Program-made: the position numbers and the translations under genes | Source of the DNA: an uncultured Bacteroidota bacterium | GTDB taxonomy: Bacteria; Bacteroidota; Bacteroidia; AKYH767-A; OLB10 | Assembly: GCA_903847585.1 (NCBI GenBank) | Contig: CAINEC010000183.1 | Coordinates: 1 to 47,901, forward strand | Length of the DNA: 47,901 nt | Direction of reading: 5' to 3' | The notes under the pieces: generated by a model | Database searches by the model: none | The model's input: only the letters and a program-made list of their open reading frames with translations | Told to the model about the DNA's origin: nothing | Shown: in pieces, positions 1-10,500 of the stretch | Layout of the letters: every line of letters begins with the position of its first letter | Position numbering within the stretch: the stretch's first letter is position 1

Positions 1-36
1 ATGGATTTCTTAGGAAGAGATAAAGCAGATTTTTAA
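1..36 (+). CDS. C-terminal end of an upstream gene, probably gldK (partial)
   Basis: Frame 1 is open from the window edge and reads MDFLGRDKADF before a TAA at 34-36; the other two forward frames stop within the first 25 bases. In Bacteroidota the gene directly before gldL is nearly always gldK (porK), the lipoprotein that forms the periplasmic ring with GldN. The identity is inferred only from this synteny, since eleven residues are too few to recognise a family. The 88 bases between this stop and gldL show no terminator, which fits one operon. Confidence 0.45.
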   Translation: MDFLGRDKADF

Positions 37-124
37 TTAGAACCATTCAATATGCGAAAATTAACCACTTCGCAAAACAATTAACCAATATCAATCTTAA
101 ACAAAACCTTAAAAACTAAAAAAA

Positions 125-793
125 ATGGGATTAGCGCAAATTACCCAAAGTAAAGGGTTCAAGTCATTCATGGGAAAATTATACGGTTTGGGTGCAGCCG
201 TAGTAATTTTGGGAGCTTTATTTAAAATTCAGCACTGGGAAGGTGCCGGTTTAATGTTAACAATTGGTCTATTGACTGAGGCTGTTATCTTTTTCTTTTC
301 AGCATTTGAGCCACCACATGAAGAAGTGGATTGGTCATTAGTTTATCCTGAATTAGCAGGAATGCATGAGCCAGGAGCAGACCGTCATAAAAAAGTGAAA
401 TCAGGGGATCCCGTTTCTCAACAGTTAGATAAAATGTTATCGGAGGCTAAAATAGGTCCTGAATTAATTGAAAGTTTAGGTACTGGTTTACGCTCTTTAA
501 GTGAGAATACATCTAAGATGGCATCTGTTACAAATGCAGCTATCGCAACGGATGAATATGCTAAAAATGTAGCAAACGCTTCTAAAGAAGTTACTGCTTT
601 AGCAAATTCATATAAGTCAGCTTCTGCTACTTTATCAAGCTTAAGCGCTTCAAATGAGGCATTATTATCAAACTTAAACAGCACAGTTGAAGACACTAAA
701 AAGTATAAAGAAGAAGTAGGTAAGTTAGCTAAGAACTTATCATCTTTAAATACAATTTATGGCAACATGTTAACTGCTATGGGTAATAAATAA
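125..793 (+). CDS. gldL: GldL, inner-membrane motor stator subunit of the type IX secretion system
   Basis: GldL (PorL) forms with GldM the proton-driven motor that powers type IX secretion and gliding. The 222-residue protein starts with a short cytoplasmic stretch, then two closely spaced membrane helices (about residues 18-35 and 42-60), followed by a long hydrophilic cytoplasmic domain rich in Ala, Ser and Lys that looks helical. Charged residues inside the helices, K34 in the KIQHWEG turn and E52 in helix 2, are typical of the family; E52 probably corresponds to the intramembrane Glu shown to matter in Flavobacterium GldL. The length matches known GldL. It sits between the putative gldK tail and gldM, 53 bases ahead of gldM, in the conserved gldKLMN order. 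Confidence 0.95.
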   Translation: MGLAQITQSKGFKSFMGKLYGLGAAVVILGALFKIQHWEGAGLMLTIGLLTEAVIFFFSAFEPPHEEVDWSLVYPELAGMHEPGADRHKKVKSGDPVSQQLDKMLSEAKIGPELIESLGTGLRSLSENTSKMASVTNAAIATDEYAKNVANASKEVTALANSYKSASATLSSLSASNEALLSNLNSTVEDTKKYKEEVGKLAKNLSSLNTIYGNMLTAMGNK

Positions 794-846
794 TCCAGGT
801 CATTATACTTATCAAATATTTCTAACCTTTAATTTGAACTAAGAAA

Positions 847-2445
847 ATGGCAGGTAATAATTTATCCCCTAGGCAGAAGATGATTGGTATGATGTACCTC
901 GTGTTAACAGCCCTGTTAGCATTGAATACATCAAAGGAAATCATCAACGCATTCGTTACTATTAACTCAAGTTTGGAGTTTTCGGTGCAAAATATGACAT
1001 CGAAAAACAACTTGTCTTATAGTACGTTCGATAAGAAAATGGAAACGGAGGCAGACAAAACTCGTCCGTTTTATGACAGAGCACAGAAAGTTCGTAAACT
1101 TTCTAAAGACATCAATTCATATATCGATAAATTAAAAGAAGAATTGATCATTGCAACTGATAAAGTTCCAGCTGGTCAAAAGGTCGAATTGATTGATGTT
1201 AAGGCAAAAGATAACTACGACGAACCAACACGTGTTATGTGTGGTGACAAGCAAGATGGTCGTGGTAAGAAAGCAACTGATTTGAAGAACAAAATTGAAG
1301 AGTTCAAGAAGAATGTAGTTGCTGCATTAGACCCTAAAGATCAGGCAAACTGGAAGATGAAACTAGACGATATGTTTAGAACGTCTGACCCAGATCCTAA
1401 AAACAAGGGTGACAAATTCGTAATTGAAGAAGGTAAGCGTACATGGGAGATGGCTAATTTCTATCACAACCCAGTTGTTGCTTCTGTTTGTCAGTTAACT
1501 AAATTCCAATTAGACGTTAAGAATGCTGAATCAGATGTAGTAAACCATTTATTAGCATCTATTAACGCAACCGACTTAAAATTCTCTGACGTAGTTGCTA
1601 AAGTTGTAGCACCTACTAGTTATGTAATCATAGGACAAGAGTATACAGCTGATGTATTCCTTGCGGCTTATGATAGAACTTCAACTCCAGAAATTGTTGT
1701 TGGTGGATCAACTTTGAAAGTTGAGGATGGAATGGGTAAGTACACAACTTCTCCTCGCTCTCCAGGTGAGCAAAAGTGGTCTGGTAAGATTCGTTTGAGA
1801 GGTAGTGATGGACAATTAAAAGAGTATCCATTCGAATCTTCTTACATGGTTTCGGCTCCAAGTGCTTCGGTTTCTGCTGATTCATTAAATGTATTCTATA
1901 TTGGTATTGATAACCCTGTTACGATTTCTGTACCTGGTGTTCCTGCTGAGAACGTTTCTTACAGTGCAAGCGGAGTAAGTTTATCTGCTGCTGGTGGAAA
2001 AGGAAGATATATCGCTCGTGTAAGTGCTGGTCGTGAAGCTACGATTAATGTAACTGCTAAAATGGGTGAGAAATCAATGTCAATGGGTTCATTCCGTTTC
2101 AGAATTAAGAGTGTTCCTGCTCCAATCGCACGTATTTATGGTGCTAAGAGTGGTAAGATTTCTAAAACTACCTTAAATTCTATGGGTGGTGTTTCTGCTG
2201 ATATGGGTGATTTCTTATTCAACATTCCTGCTAAAGTAACGTCATTCAAAATGACTGTTGTTTACAAAGGTGGTTCAAGAGCAAATCTTGTTGATGAGCC
2301 AGCTAACAGTAGTGCATTTACGTCGAATATGAAAGCTGCAATGCAAGCTTGTAAGCCTGGCGATAAAGTTCTTATCGATAACATCGTAGGATCGGTAGCT
2401 GGTCAAACAAAATCATTGGAGTCAATTATCCTTACAGTAAATTAA
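847..2445 (+). CDS. gldM: GldM, periplasm-spanning motor shaft of the type IX secretion system
   Basis: GldM (PorM) has one N-terminal membrane helix that pairs with GldL and a long periplasmic part of four domains that reaches the GldK/GldN ring. The 532-residue protein opens with MAGNNLSPRQKMIGMMYLV, the family signature, including R9 just before the helix (about residues 11-28), the Arg thought to pair with the GldL intramembrane Glu. A helical, Lys/Glu-rich first periplasmic domain (about 30-225) is followed by beta-rich Ser/Gly/Val segments to the end (about 240-532), matching the D1 to D4 architecture. The length is slightly above that of Flavobacterium GldM. It lies between gldL and gldN with short gaps and no internal terminator. 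Confidence 0.96.
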   Translation: MAGNNLSPRQKMIGMMYLVLTALLALNTSKEIINAFVTINSSLEFSVQNMTSKNNLSYSTFDKKMETEADKTRPFYDRAQKVRKLSKDINSYIDKLKEELIIATDKVPAGQKVELIDVKAKDNYDEPTRVMCGDKQDGRGKKATDLKNKIEEFKKNVVAALDPKDQANWKMKLDDMFRTSDPDPKNKGDKFVIEEGKRTWEMANFYHNPVVASVCQLTKFQLDVKNAESDVVNHLLASINATDLKFSDVVAKVVAPTSYVIIGQEYTADVFLAAYDRTSTPEIVVGGSTLKVEDGMGKYTTSPRSPGEQKWSGKIRLRGSDGQLKEYPFESSYMVSAPSASVSADSLNVFYIGIDNPVTISVPGVPAENVSYSASGVSLSAAGGKGRYIARVSAGREATINVTAKMGEKSMSMGSFRFRIKSVPAPIARIYGAKSGKISKTTLNSMGGVSADMGDFLFNIPAKVTSFKMTVVYKGGSRANLVDEPANSSAFTSNMKAAMQACKPGDKVLIDNIVGSVAGQTKSLESIILTVN

Positions 2446-2494
2446 TAATTCAACCAACCTGAACCATCCAACATTGTAAAAACGATAAAAATTA

Positions 2495-3382
2495 ATGACA
2501 ATGAAAAAGTTCATCTTATTAGCAGTATTGTTTTCTGCAACTATTCAGTTAGCATCAGCTCAGAATAGTATCCTTTCAGGAGGAATTGAAGACAGAGAGC
2601 ATATCTATCGTAGAGAAAGTGCGATGGACAGGAAGGTAGTTCCTTATCCTCCATTAAGAGAAGCAGATGTAATGTGGTCAAAGAGAATCTGGCGTGCAAT
2701 TGATTTGCATGAAAAGATTAATGCCCCATTAAGATTTCCACTTGCTGATGGTAGTGGAGCTAGTTCTTCAAGAGATCGTAAGAATCTAATTCTTACATTA
2801 ATTGATGCTGTTAAAGAAGGTTCTGTAACTGCTTATTCCGCAATTGATGATCAGTTTACTATGCCTTTAACAGCTACTGAATTCTCTAAGGTAATCAGTG
2901 GGGATTCAGTACACATCGAATCAAGACCTGATCCAGATAATCCTGATTATATCGTAATGATTGACTCAGTTGAGCCATTTAACTCTGATCGTGTAACTCG
3001 TTACAATATGAAAGAAGAATGGTTCTTTGATAAGCAACGTTCAGTAATGGATGTTAGAATTATCGGAATCTGTCCTGTAATTGAAGTGAAGAAAGAAGGA
3101 TTAGATGAGAAATTAACAAAGCCATTGTTCTGGGTGTATTTTCCAGAAGGCCGTTCAGCTTTAGTTCATTCTGAAGTTGGTAATAGATACAACTCTTCTC
3201 AGCGTTTAACATTCGACGATATCTTTACGAAGCGTATGTTTAACAGCTTTATTACTAAGGAAGAAAATATCTATGACCGACCAATCGACACTTATAGAAC
3301 AACTCCTATGGATCGATTATTAGAAGCTGAAAAGATTAAGCAGGAAATGGTTAATTTCGAAATTGGACTTTGGGATTATTAA
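2495..3382 (+). CDS. gldN: GldN, periplasmic ring component of the type IX secretion system
   Basis: GldN (PorN) associates with the lipoprotein GldK to form the large periplasmic ring that receives the GldM shaft. The 295-residue protein has a Sec signal peptide (KKFILLAVLFSATIQLASAQ, cleavage near residue 24), then the family-typical stretch of conserved Arg/Tyr/Pro residues (EHIYRRESAMDRKVVPYPPL) and motifs such as VMWSKRIWRAIDLHEKIN and DDIFTKRMFNSFI. Two ATGs (2495 and 2501) are possible; both leave the signal peptide intact, and the second gives the more usual MKK start. It is the last gene of the gldKLMN operon, followed after 15 bases by a strong terminator. Confidence 0.95.
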   Translation: MTMKKFILLAVLFSATIQLASAQNSILSGGIEDREHIYRRESAMDRKVVPYPPLREADVMWSKRIWRAIDLHEKINAPLRFPLADGSGASSSRDRKNLILTLIDAVKEGSVTAYSAIDDQFTMPLTATEFSKVISGDSVHIESRPDPDNPDYIVMIDSVEPFNSDRVTRYNMKEEWFFDKQRSVMDVRIIGICPVIEVKKEGLDEKLTKPLFWVYFPEGRSALVHSEVGNRYNSSQRLTFDDIFTKRMFNSFITKEENIYDRPIDTYRTTPMDRLLEAEKIKQEMVNFEIGLWDY

Positions 3383-3397
3383 AATTCTAATAGCATA

Positions 3398-3432
3398 AAA
3401 AAATCCCCTGAGAGTTTCTCAGGGGATTTTTT
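3398..3432. terminator. bidirectional rho-independent terminator between gldN and the convergent lipoprotein gene
   Basis: A perfect 9-bp stem (CCCCTGAGA at 3405-3413, TCTCAGGGG at 3417-3425) with a 3-base loop is flanked by an A-run on the left and a T-run on the right. It can therefore stop transcripts from both directions. It overlaps the TAA of the minus-strand gene at 3431-3433. Confidence 0.93.
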
Positions 3433-3880
3433 ATTTAATGTCTAATTGATTAATTACTACCATTGGGCCAGGACAGAAATTACTGTGACAATCTCTGCAT
3501 GTACTCACCAGATTGTTATGCGCTTTTATTTTAATGCTATCTGACTTATCTGCTGTTTCATTTAATTCGATAATGCGTTGCTGATAGAGTTTTGCGTATC
3601 CATCATAAATTGCCTTATCAATTTCTTCATCTGTTTTCTTCGCAGTAAGTAAATCGTCAATTTCTTTAGGTGCTGCAACGATTCCTTTTCCTGCTTTCAA
3701 TGCATCACGGTTCTCTGCTAAATGAGTTGCCATTTTGCGCATAATTAGCGATAGTTCACTTGATCCATTTGGGTTTAAGTCGCCCTCTTTAGTGCAACTT
3801 TCTTTTTGATCACTAGATGTATTGCAAGCAGCGAGAAACATTGCGCTGATAGTACAAATGCGAATTAAGTTCTTCTTCAT
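3431..3880 (-). CDS. small lipoprotein with a c-type heme motif (CxxCH)
   Basis: This 149-residue protein has a lipoprotein signal (FLAAC, lipidated Cys at residue 19) and one C-terminal CRDCH motif (C128, C131, H132), the covalent heme c attachment site, followed by SNFCPGP. The middle is helical and charged, which resembles a small helical-bundle cytochrome, though I do not recognise the family. It would sit as a monoheme lipoprotein in the periplasm or on the outer membrane. The start codon abuts the TAA of the upstream PAP2 gene with no gap, so the two are probably translated from one mRNA. The redox role is inference; another use of the CxxCH, such as metal binding, is not excluded. Confidence 0.75.
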   Translation of the reverse strand: MKKNLIRICTISAMFLAACNTSSDQKESCTKEGDLNPNGSSELSLIMRKMATHLAENRDALKAGKGIVAAPKEIDDLLTAKKTDEEIDKAIYDGYAKLYQQRIIELNETADKSDSIKIKAHNNLVSTCRDCHSNFCPGPMVVINQLDIK

Positions 3881-4702
3881 TTAAAATTGTTTTATAAGGT
3901 TGATACTTGCTTTTGATGTAGTTGCCGATGGAAATACATGCCAAGTATTTTGATGTTGCTTAAAGGTAAAGTTTCCTATTGCATATCCCAAAATACTTCC
4001 AACAAATATATCAGAAGCCCAGTGTTTATCTAGTCCAATTCTCGACATGCCAACTAGTGATGCGAGTCCGTATGAAGTAATACCCACCCATTTTTTATCT
4101 CTATATTCTTTAGCGATTACAGTAGCCATTGAAAATGCAGTAATGGTATGTCCCGAAGGGAATGAATGAAAGGCAGAGCCTTCTTCAAGTCGATTAAACA
4201 GGTGAAAGCGACCTTGATGGTCGGTGTAAAAAGGACGTTCTCTTCCTGCTATTGTTTTTAACACGAATACGACTATTCCTGCATGCACAATTGCTTTGCT
4301 AGAGAGATAACCTGTCTCAATACTTTTATGGTTTTTGAAAATTAATCCATTCAAAACAAATAGTGATGATATTCCCACGTTAACAGCACCATCACCAAGG
4401 TAAGTAATGTTCTTGTTGATGGAATTAACAGTAGATTGATGGTTGTTTAAATAATTGAATTCACGACGAATCGGTTGGTCAATTGTATAGATTATACCTA
4501 ATCCTGCGGCTGCTGGTAAGATATAATTCCAATCTTTTTTTTTGATTTTTATCGGACTCGTCCAAATCAATTTTTCTTCTTTGAAAAAACTATTGATGCT
4601 GTTTTTGATTCCGAACTCACCATTAGCTAGATGATTGCGGCTTTGGCAAAAGACATGAGTGAAAAAAAACAAATGAATAAATAGTAAGACAGCTCTCATC
4701 AT
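3881..4702 (-). CDS. PAP2-family membrane or secreted phosphatase
   Basis: The 273-residue protein carries all three signatures of the PAP2/acid phosphatase superfamily: KTIAGRERP (Kx6RP, about residue 150), SFPSGHT (PSGH, about 181) and SRIGLDKHWASD (SRx5Hx3D, about 221, with the His that forms the phospho-enzyme partner). It has an N-terminal signal sequence ending near FCQS and several hydrophobic segments in the core. Family members hydrolyse lipid phosphates such as undecaprenyl pyrophosphate or phosphatidic acid; the substrate here cannot be told. It lies 41 bases downstream of the PorE-like gene of the first secretion cassette and directly before the CxxCH lipoprotein, so it is probably cotranscribed with them. 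Confidence 0.88.
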   Translation of the reverse strand: MMRAVLLFIHLFFFTHVFCQSRNHLANGEFGIKNSINSFFKEEKLIWTSPIKIKKKDWNYILPAAAGLGIIYTIDQPIRREFNYLNNHQSTVNSINKNITYLGDGAVNVGISSLFVLNGLIFKNHKSIETGYLSSKAIVHAGIVVFVLKTIAGRERPFYTDHQGRFHLFNRLEEGSAFHSFPSGHTITAFSMATVIAKEYRDKKWVGITSYGLASLVGMSRIGLDKHWASDIFVGSILGYAIGNFTFKQHQNTWHVFPSATTSKASINLIKQF

Positions 4703-4743
4703 ATTTCTGACTGCTAATCTACTAAAAATTAAAACTTAAATAA

Positions 4744-6636
4744 TTACTTTGAAATGCCACTCACGAAAACTTCAGTTCTGCGATTTAACTGATGCATTTC
4801 TTCGGTACATGGGATATCATTACCGCAGTTGTTGACAAGAATGCCTTCACCCAACCAAGCTGATTTCGCAATTTGCTTTTTAGGTATACCATGAAGCAGT
4901 AAAAATTGTTCTATAGAATTTGTTCGTCGTTGTGATAACTTCTCGTTATAGTTTACACTTGCTCTGCTATCGGTAAAAGAAGTAATCGTAATTTTTAATT
5001 CAGGATGCGCTTTTAGAAAGTCAACAATGTCGTTAACTTCTTTAGCCATATCTTTTCTGATATCACTTTTGTCTAGATCATAGTAAATGATTTTATACCA
5101 GGAAGAGTATGCAGCACCATCATTCTTTTTTAAATTGAATTGATAATCGTTTTTAAATTCATTGAACACAACTTCTTTCGAATTAAATCCGTCTTTTACA
5201 ATTTTAATTTTATTTATTCCACTATCTATTTCAGCCATACCATTGCTGTCGGATATACTCATAATATTGCCTTGACTATCGGTAATTTTTACTCCTGTCA
5301 ATGGTGAATTTTCAGCTTTGTCTATGATTGTTATTATACGTTTTTCGCTAGTGTCTTCTTTCTTTTCTTGCTTTATATCTGATGAAGTTGTTTTGATTTC
5401 ATCATTGGTTTCAATATCAGATTTTACAAACTTGAAAATATCATCATTCAATCCATGGTTAATTCTGTTGGATGAAAAATGGCCACATTTATTCTTGTTA
5501 TCATAAATCAGATGAAAATCGTCGGCAGTTGAATTTAAAGGTGCACCAACATTTATAGGTGTTAAATAATTTTCATTAATACTTTTTGTGAAGTATAAAT
5601 CTAATCCTCCGATACCAATCAAGCCATCTGAAGAGAAATAAATAGTACCATCTTGCAATAGAGTAGGGAACACTTCATTTCCGAGTGTATTAATTTGAGC
5701 ACCTAAATTGACAGGTGTACTCCATCCTTTTTTTGTTTTATGCGAAATATAAATATCCATTCCACCAAATCCTCCAGGCATATTGCTAGAAAAATAAATA
5801 GTGTTGCCATCTTCACTAACTGCAGGATGCGCAACGTTATAGTCGATGTTGTTAAATGGAATATCTTTTTGTTTTGTCCATTTTGAATCAATAAATTTAT
5901 AATGGACAATTTTTAATTTAAACTTTTTTTCAGAAGATAGTTGATCATTGTCAGCGTAGTTTTCTGTAAGCCAAAGATCTTTTGATTTGTTACTAAAACA
6001 CAACGGGCCAAGATTGAATTTGCATTTTATTTCAGGTGAAAATAGTATAGGTGCAGACCAATTTTTATTAATGTTTTCGCAATAAAATAAATTTAAAAAA
6101 GATTGGTTCGTCCAGGAGTGCTTTCGCTCAACAACTTTATTAGTCGGTCTGCTAGAACAAAATACAAATCCGTTTTTAAATTGCACAAGGCCCATGTCAG
6201 CAAATTCTGTATTGATTGTTAGTGCATCAATTTTATAAAGTGCAGTATCATTGTATAAAGCATCAATTTTATTTTTTAGAATAGTATAATCAATTTTTAG
6301 AATTCCTTGTTCTGAAAGCAATTTGATTTTTGTATAGTCTTTCTTTTGAATTAATAAGTTCAAATAGTAGTTACAGTAAATTTCTTCCTTAGTTGCAGAA
6401 CTAACTTCATTCAGAAAGGATTCTGATTTAAAAAGTTGATTAGTTAATCGGTAGCAATTAATTATTTTCTTTTTATCATCAATTGTAAAATCATTTGTAT
6501 TACAACTTTCATATTTTTTAATTGCATTGATATAATCACCTTGTAAATACAACTTGTTAGCTTGTTCAATATCTTTTTGCTGGGCTAACGCTAGCTGACA
6601 AAATAAAATGGATAAAGTAAATAACAGGTAACGCAT
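4744..6636 (-). CDS. PorE-like OmpA-family protein (TPR, beta-propeller, carboxypeptidase-regulatory and OmpA domains), cassette 1
   Basis: The domain order over 630 residues is: signal peptide (ends ALAQ, about residue 19), TPR-like helices (20-110), a PD40/WD40-like propeller (about 150-405, with repeats of the type GNTIYFSSNMPGGFGGMDIY), a carboxypeptidase-regulatory-like domain (about 435-500) and a C-terminal OmpA domain (about 515-630). The OmpA part keeps the peptidoglycan-binding Asp and Arg (FTDSRA, LSQRRT) and a Cys pair before NRRTEVF. This is the architecture of PorE, the periplasmic T9SS protein that tethers PorP-type proteins to peptidoglycan. It has a type I signal peptide, unlike its lipoprotein paralogue at 37023-38912. 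It starts only 2 bases after the PorP/SprF stop. Confidence 0.9.
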   Translation of the reverse strand: MRYLLFTLSILFCQLALAQQKDIEQANKLYLQGDYINAIKKYESCNTNDFTIDDKKKIINCYRLTNQLFKSESFLNEVSSATKEEIYCNYYLNLLIQKKDYTKIKLLSEQGILKIDYTILKNKIDALYNDTALYKIDALTINTEFADMGLVQFKNGFVFCSSRPTNKVVERKHSWTNQSFLNLFYCENINKNWSAPILFSPEIKCKFNLGPLCFSNKSKDLWLTENYADNDQLSSEKKFKLKIVHYKFIDSKWTKQKDIPFNNIDYNVAHPAVSEDGNTIYFSSNMPGGFGGMDIYISHKTKKGWSTPVNLGAQINTLGNEVFPTLLQDGTIYFSSDGLIGIGGLDLYFTKSINENYLTPINVGAPLNSTADDFHLIYDNKNKCGHFSSNRINHGLNDDIFKFVKSDIETNDEIKTTSSDIKQEKKEDTSEKRIITIIDKAENSPLTGVKITDSQGNIMSISDSNGMAEIDSGINKIKIVKDGFNSKEVVFNEFKNDYQFNLKKNDGAAYSSWYKIIYYDLDKSDIRKDMAKEVNDIVDFLKAHPELKITITSFTDSRASVNYNEKLSQRRTNSIEQFLLLHGIPKKQIAKSAWLGEGILVNNCGNDIPCTEEMHQLNRRTEVFVSGISK

Positions 6637-6638
6637 TT

Positions 6639-7562
6639 TTAAAAATACCTAGGAGTTACTACATTGTTTTTATCGAATGAAAAATCGTAGCCAATAGTAA
6701 TTTCATGTGTTCCTGAATTAACTCTTTTTAATTGACTAATCGTATAATCGAATGAATACCCCATTCGTAATTGCTTGTTTATTTGCATCGACAACAACGC
6801 CGCCCACGAGTCTTTTGCTCTGTAGTTAGCCCCAATCCATATTGATTCATTAAATAAAATATGTGCGCCAATATCAGATGAGACAGGAGCACCTTTAACG
6901 CCCTTAAGCATGAATGTTGCTTTGATTTTTATGCCATCATTGATTGGATGAACATATCCTCCCATCATGAAATAATGCCAATTGTCGATGTTAACAGTAT
7001 TCAACGATTTGCTGGTTGAAGGGTCAACTTTATTGGTAATCATTCTTGGAATAGACAATCCGATATAAGCGTTCGGTTGGTTATAATAAATTCCAAATCC
7101 AGTATTCGGAACAGTAATTCGCGGTGTGCCTAAGAAAGTAACATCGCCGATATCTTGTGTTTTTACATCACCTAATTGTTCTTGGTGGTTAACAAGTCCG
7201 CCTTGTAAACCCATTGCTAAATTTCCTTTGGGTAAATGAATACGATAAGCGTAAGTTCCAAAAACATAAAAATCATGTATCACCGAAATTTCATCGTTCA
7301 TGATAGCAAGGCCAAATGCTGATTTCTGATTTCTGAAAGGCATATGTCCGCTGAATGTTTGTGTTTTTGGAGCACCATCCATTCCCACCCATTGGTTGCG
7401 ATAAGCTGCAGTGAATGCTGCGTGATCACGACTACCTGCATATGCTGGATTAATAAATGTTTCATTAAACATATATTGCGTAAACTGAGGTTCAAACTGA
7501 GCAAATGCTTCAGATGAACCTATCAGGAACACAAATAAAATGATATGTTTAATTTGTTTCAT
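6639..7562 (-). CDS. PorP/SprF-family outer-membrane protein, cassette 1
   Basis: PorP/SprF proteins are outer-membrane beta-barrels that help secrete or display specific T9SS cargo; in Flavobacterium johnsoniae SprF is required for the SprB adhesin. The 307-residue protein has a signal peptide ending AFAQ and the family N-terminal signature QYMFNETFINPAYAGS, then YRNQWVGMDGAP, alternating hydrophobic beta-strands, and a terminal GYDFSF...TPRYF. It lies 7 bases after the SprB-repeat adhesin gene and 2 bases before the PorE-like gene, so it is probably the dedicated partner of that adhesin. The pairing is inferred from position. Confidence 0.93.
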   Translation of the reverse strand: MKQIKHIILFVFLIGSSEAFAQFEPQFTQYMFNETFINPAYAGSRDHAAFTAAYRNQWVGMDGAPKTQTFSGHMPFRNQKSAFGLAIMNDEISVIHDFYVFGTYAYRIHLPKGNLAMGLQGGLVNHQEQLGDVKTQDIGDVTFLGTPRITVPNTGFGIYYNQPNAYIGLSIPRMITNKVDPSTSKSLNTVNIDNWHYFMMGGYVHPINDGIKIKATFMLKGVKGAPVSSDIGAHILFNESIWIGANYRAKDSWAALLSMQINKQLRMGYSFDYTISQLKRVNSGTHEITIGYDFSFDKNNVVTPRYF

Positions 7563-7569
7563 TTACTGT

Positions 7570-10500
7570 TTATCTTTTTAAAACCACATATCCACTAAGT
7601 GGCTTCCCTTCGTTATTTAAATCGATTAGGAAATAATAAGTTCCTTCTGGTAAGTCTTGTCCCATCAATGCACCATTCACATTGCACTTGCCATCCCATT
7701 TATTATCATAATTTTTTTGTTTGAATACTAAGCTTCCCCATCTGTTATAGATGAATACTACATTACCATCAAAATCTTCTATGCCTTTAATATGGAAGTA
7801 ATCATTGATGCCATCATTATTTGGAGAAAATCCGTTGGGCGCATCGATTGAATCACACATAACAGAAACTTTTACTGTTGCTGTTGCTGAACATCCATAT
7901 TGATCTGTAATGGTTACAGTATAGTCAGTAGAGAAATCAGGTGTAACGGTAGGATCTGAAAAGTTTGCATTGTCAATGTTGATAGCAGGAGTCCATTGGT
8001 AATTAACCCCACCACTAGCATGCAGTTGTGCGCTCTCACCTTGACAAATGATTAAATCGTTATTCACTTGGACATGATTTAAGGCATGTACAATAATTTC
8101 AATATTATTTGATTGATATGCGCCACATGCAGTTGAAACGATTACATAGTAAGTACCGCCAACAGGAGTGGTAAATGTCGATGTAGTTGCGCCGTTTAAT
8201 GGTTCATTGTTATAATACCATTGATAGGTGGCTGCTGGTAAAGAGTCGCATTGAAGGTTTGCATATTCACCAACACAAATTTCATTGCTTGCCTGCACTT
8301 GTGCATGAACGTTAGTGATATCTGTAATAGTTTTTGAAAATTCCTTTGAGCAACCGTTAGCATCCGTTACCGTAACGGTATAAGTCCCTGCAGTAAGATT
8401 ATTAATTGAATTATTATTGTTTCCATTACTCCATAAATATTGGTATGGAGAATTTCCTCCATTAACATTTATGCTTATAAATCCTGTTTGGCCAGTTGCA
8501 CAATTAATGTTTTGTGAACTAGGTGTAATTGATAATGGAATTTGATTGTTGTTAACTACTATTGATTCATTTCTAGAACATCCATTGACATCAGTTACTG
8601 TGACGGAATAGTTGCCATTAACATTGTTAGTTATAGATGCTGATGTTGCTCCAGTATTCCATAAATAAGTATAAGGGGCTAAGCCACCTAATATATTCGT
8701 ATAAATTATTGAATTACTTGCTGAGCATGGAGAGCTGCCATTGGTAATGCTTAAAATTAAAATACTATCCGGCTCATTAATCTGATACGACTTGTTGATT
8801 GAACATCCATTCATATCGGAAACAGTAACACTATAAATGCCTGCTTTAAGATTATTGATTCGTTTTGTTGTTGAATCATTGCTCCATAAATAAGTGTAAT
8901 TACCTAATGAACCATTAACAAATAACTCGATTGCTCCAGTTGAATCTCCTTTGCAGGCTACATGATATTGGCTCGCTGTAATTTGTAAAGGTGAAAGTGG
9001 TTGAGAAATGCTAACACTTTTCGTACCTGCACACCCGTTAGCATCTGTAATGGTTACTGTATAAACACCCTGTACGAGATTGTTAATTAATCCTGTAGTT
9101 GAATTGTTACTCCATAAATAGGAGTAAGGAGTAGTTCCGCCAGTTATTATTGTGTTGATTGAGCCACTGCTATCACCAAAGCATTTAACATCAGAAGTGG
9201 TAAAGTCAACCGTTATGCTATCAACTGTGCTATTAATTGTAAATGTAGCTTGCGTGCTACACCCAAACGCATCTGTATAGTTTACAGAGTAGTTTCCAGC
9301 TGCTAAATTATTGACGTTGCTTTGTGTTAATCCATTACTCCATGTAATAGTATATGGAGCAATTCCACCTGTTGCATTAGTGTTTATCCAGCCGTTATTG
9401 CTTCCAGCGCAAGTAATGTTTCCTATTGTTGAAGTGATTGCCAATGAACTTGAGTTGTTCAATTGGTTTGATATTGTACTTGTACATCCATTTGCATCCG
9501 TTACTAAAACAGAATAATTTCCCGCAATTAATTGTTGGATGTCTTTTGTTGTTGCTCCATTATTCCATGTATAAGTATAAGGCGCAGTTCCTCCAGAAAT
9601 GTTTAGTTGTATCGCGCCGTTGTTAAGTCCTTGGCAAGTTGGATGAATAATAGTAGAGGTTAATGCAATTCCATTGTTGGTTAGTTGAAAAGTTTGATTA
9701 TTCGTACAACCATTTTGATCAGTAGCAGTAACAGAGTATGTGCCTGCCGTTATGTTTGTTATGTTTGATGTTGTTGCACCATTATTCCAGAGATAAGAAT
9801 AGTTTCCAGATGCCTGAACAGATAATTGTGAACTTGTCGAATTGTTACATGAATTGTTTGATGATGTAACTATAAACTGTGGTCCATTAACTAAGATAGA
9901 ATATGAAAATGTTTGAACGCCGTTTGTCGGACATGCATCATCCTTTACAGTTATCGTAAATGTATGTGGAATATTGCTAATGTCAGATGCAGATGGTGTC
10001 CAGCAAAAGTTTAAGCTTGGTCGATTACCTGCAGTAATCACATAGCTTGCATTTGGAATTCCGTTGTTGCAACTTAATGTTATTGATTGTATATTGTCAA
10101 GATCAATTGAGTTGACTGTAAAACATATTTGTTGATTAGCACAGATTGATGTAGTAAAGTTATTTCCTCCATTAATTCCTGAAAGTGTAGGTAGATTATT
10201 GTTACATGTTTGTGTATATACCTGCATATCACGAATTACACTACCAATAAATTGTCCGTTGCGATATTCTTTCACACGAATTGCCATTACCCCAATTTGC
10301 ATTTGATTTGGAGTAAAGTTGATGTCGCCATTCATGCTGTTTAAAGCAAATGGAGTAGAAGATGAAATTGGATTTATTACGCTCGAAGGTGGAATAAAAG
10401 TGACTGTTGAATTAGATCCTGTTTTCGGTGTGATTAATTCGTAAAACAATGAATCGCCATCTGGTTCTACAACTCCATGATTGTAGTTGAAATTTTGTCC

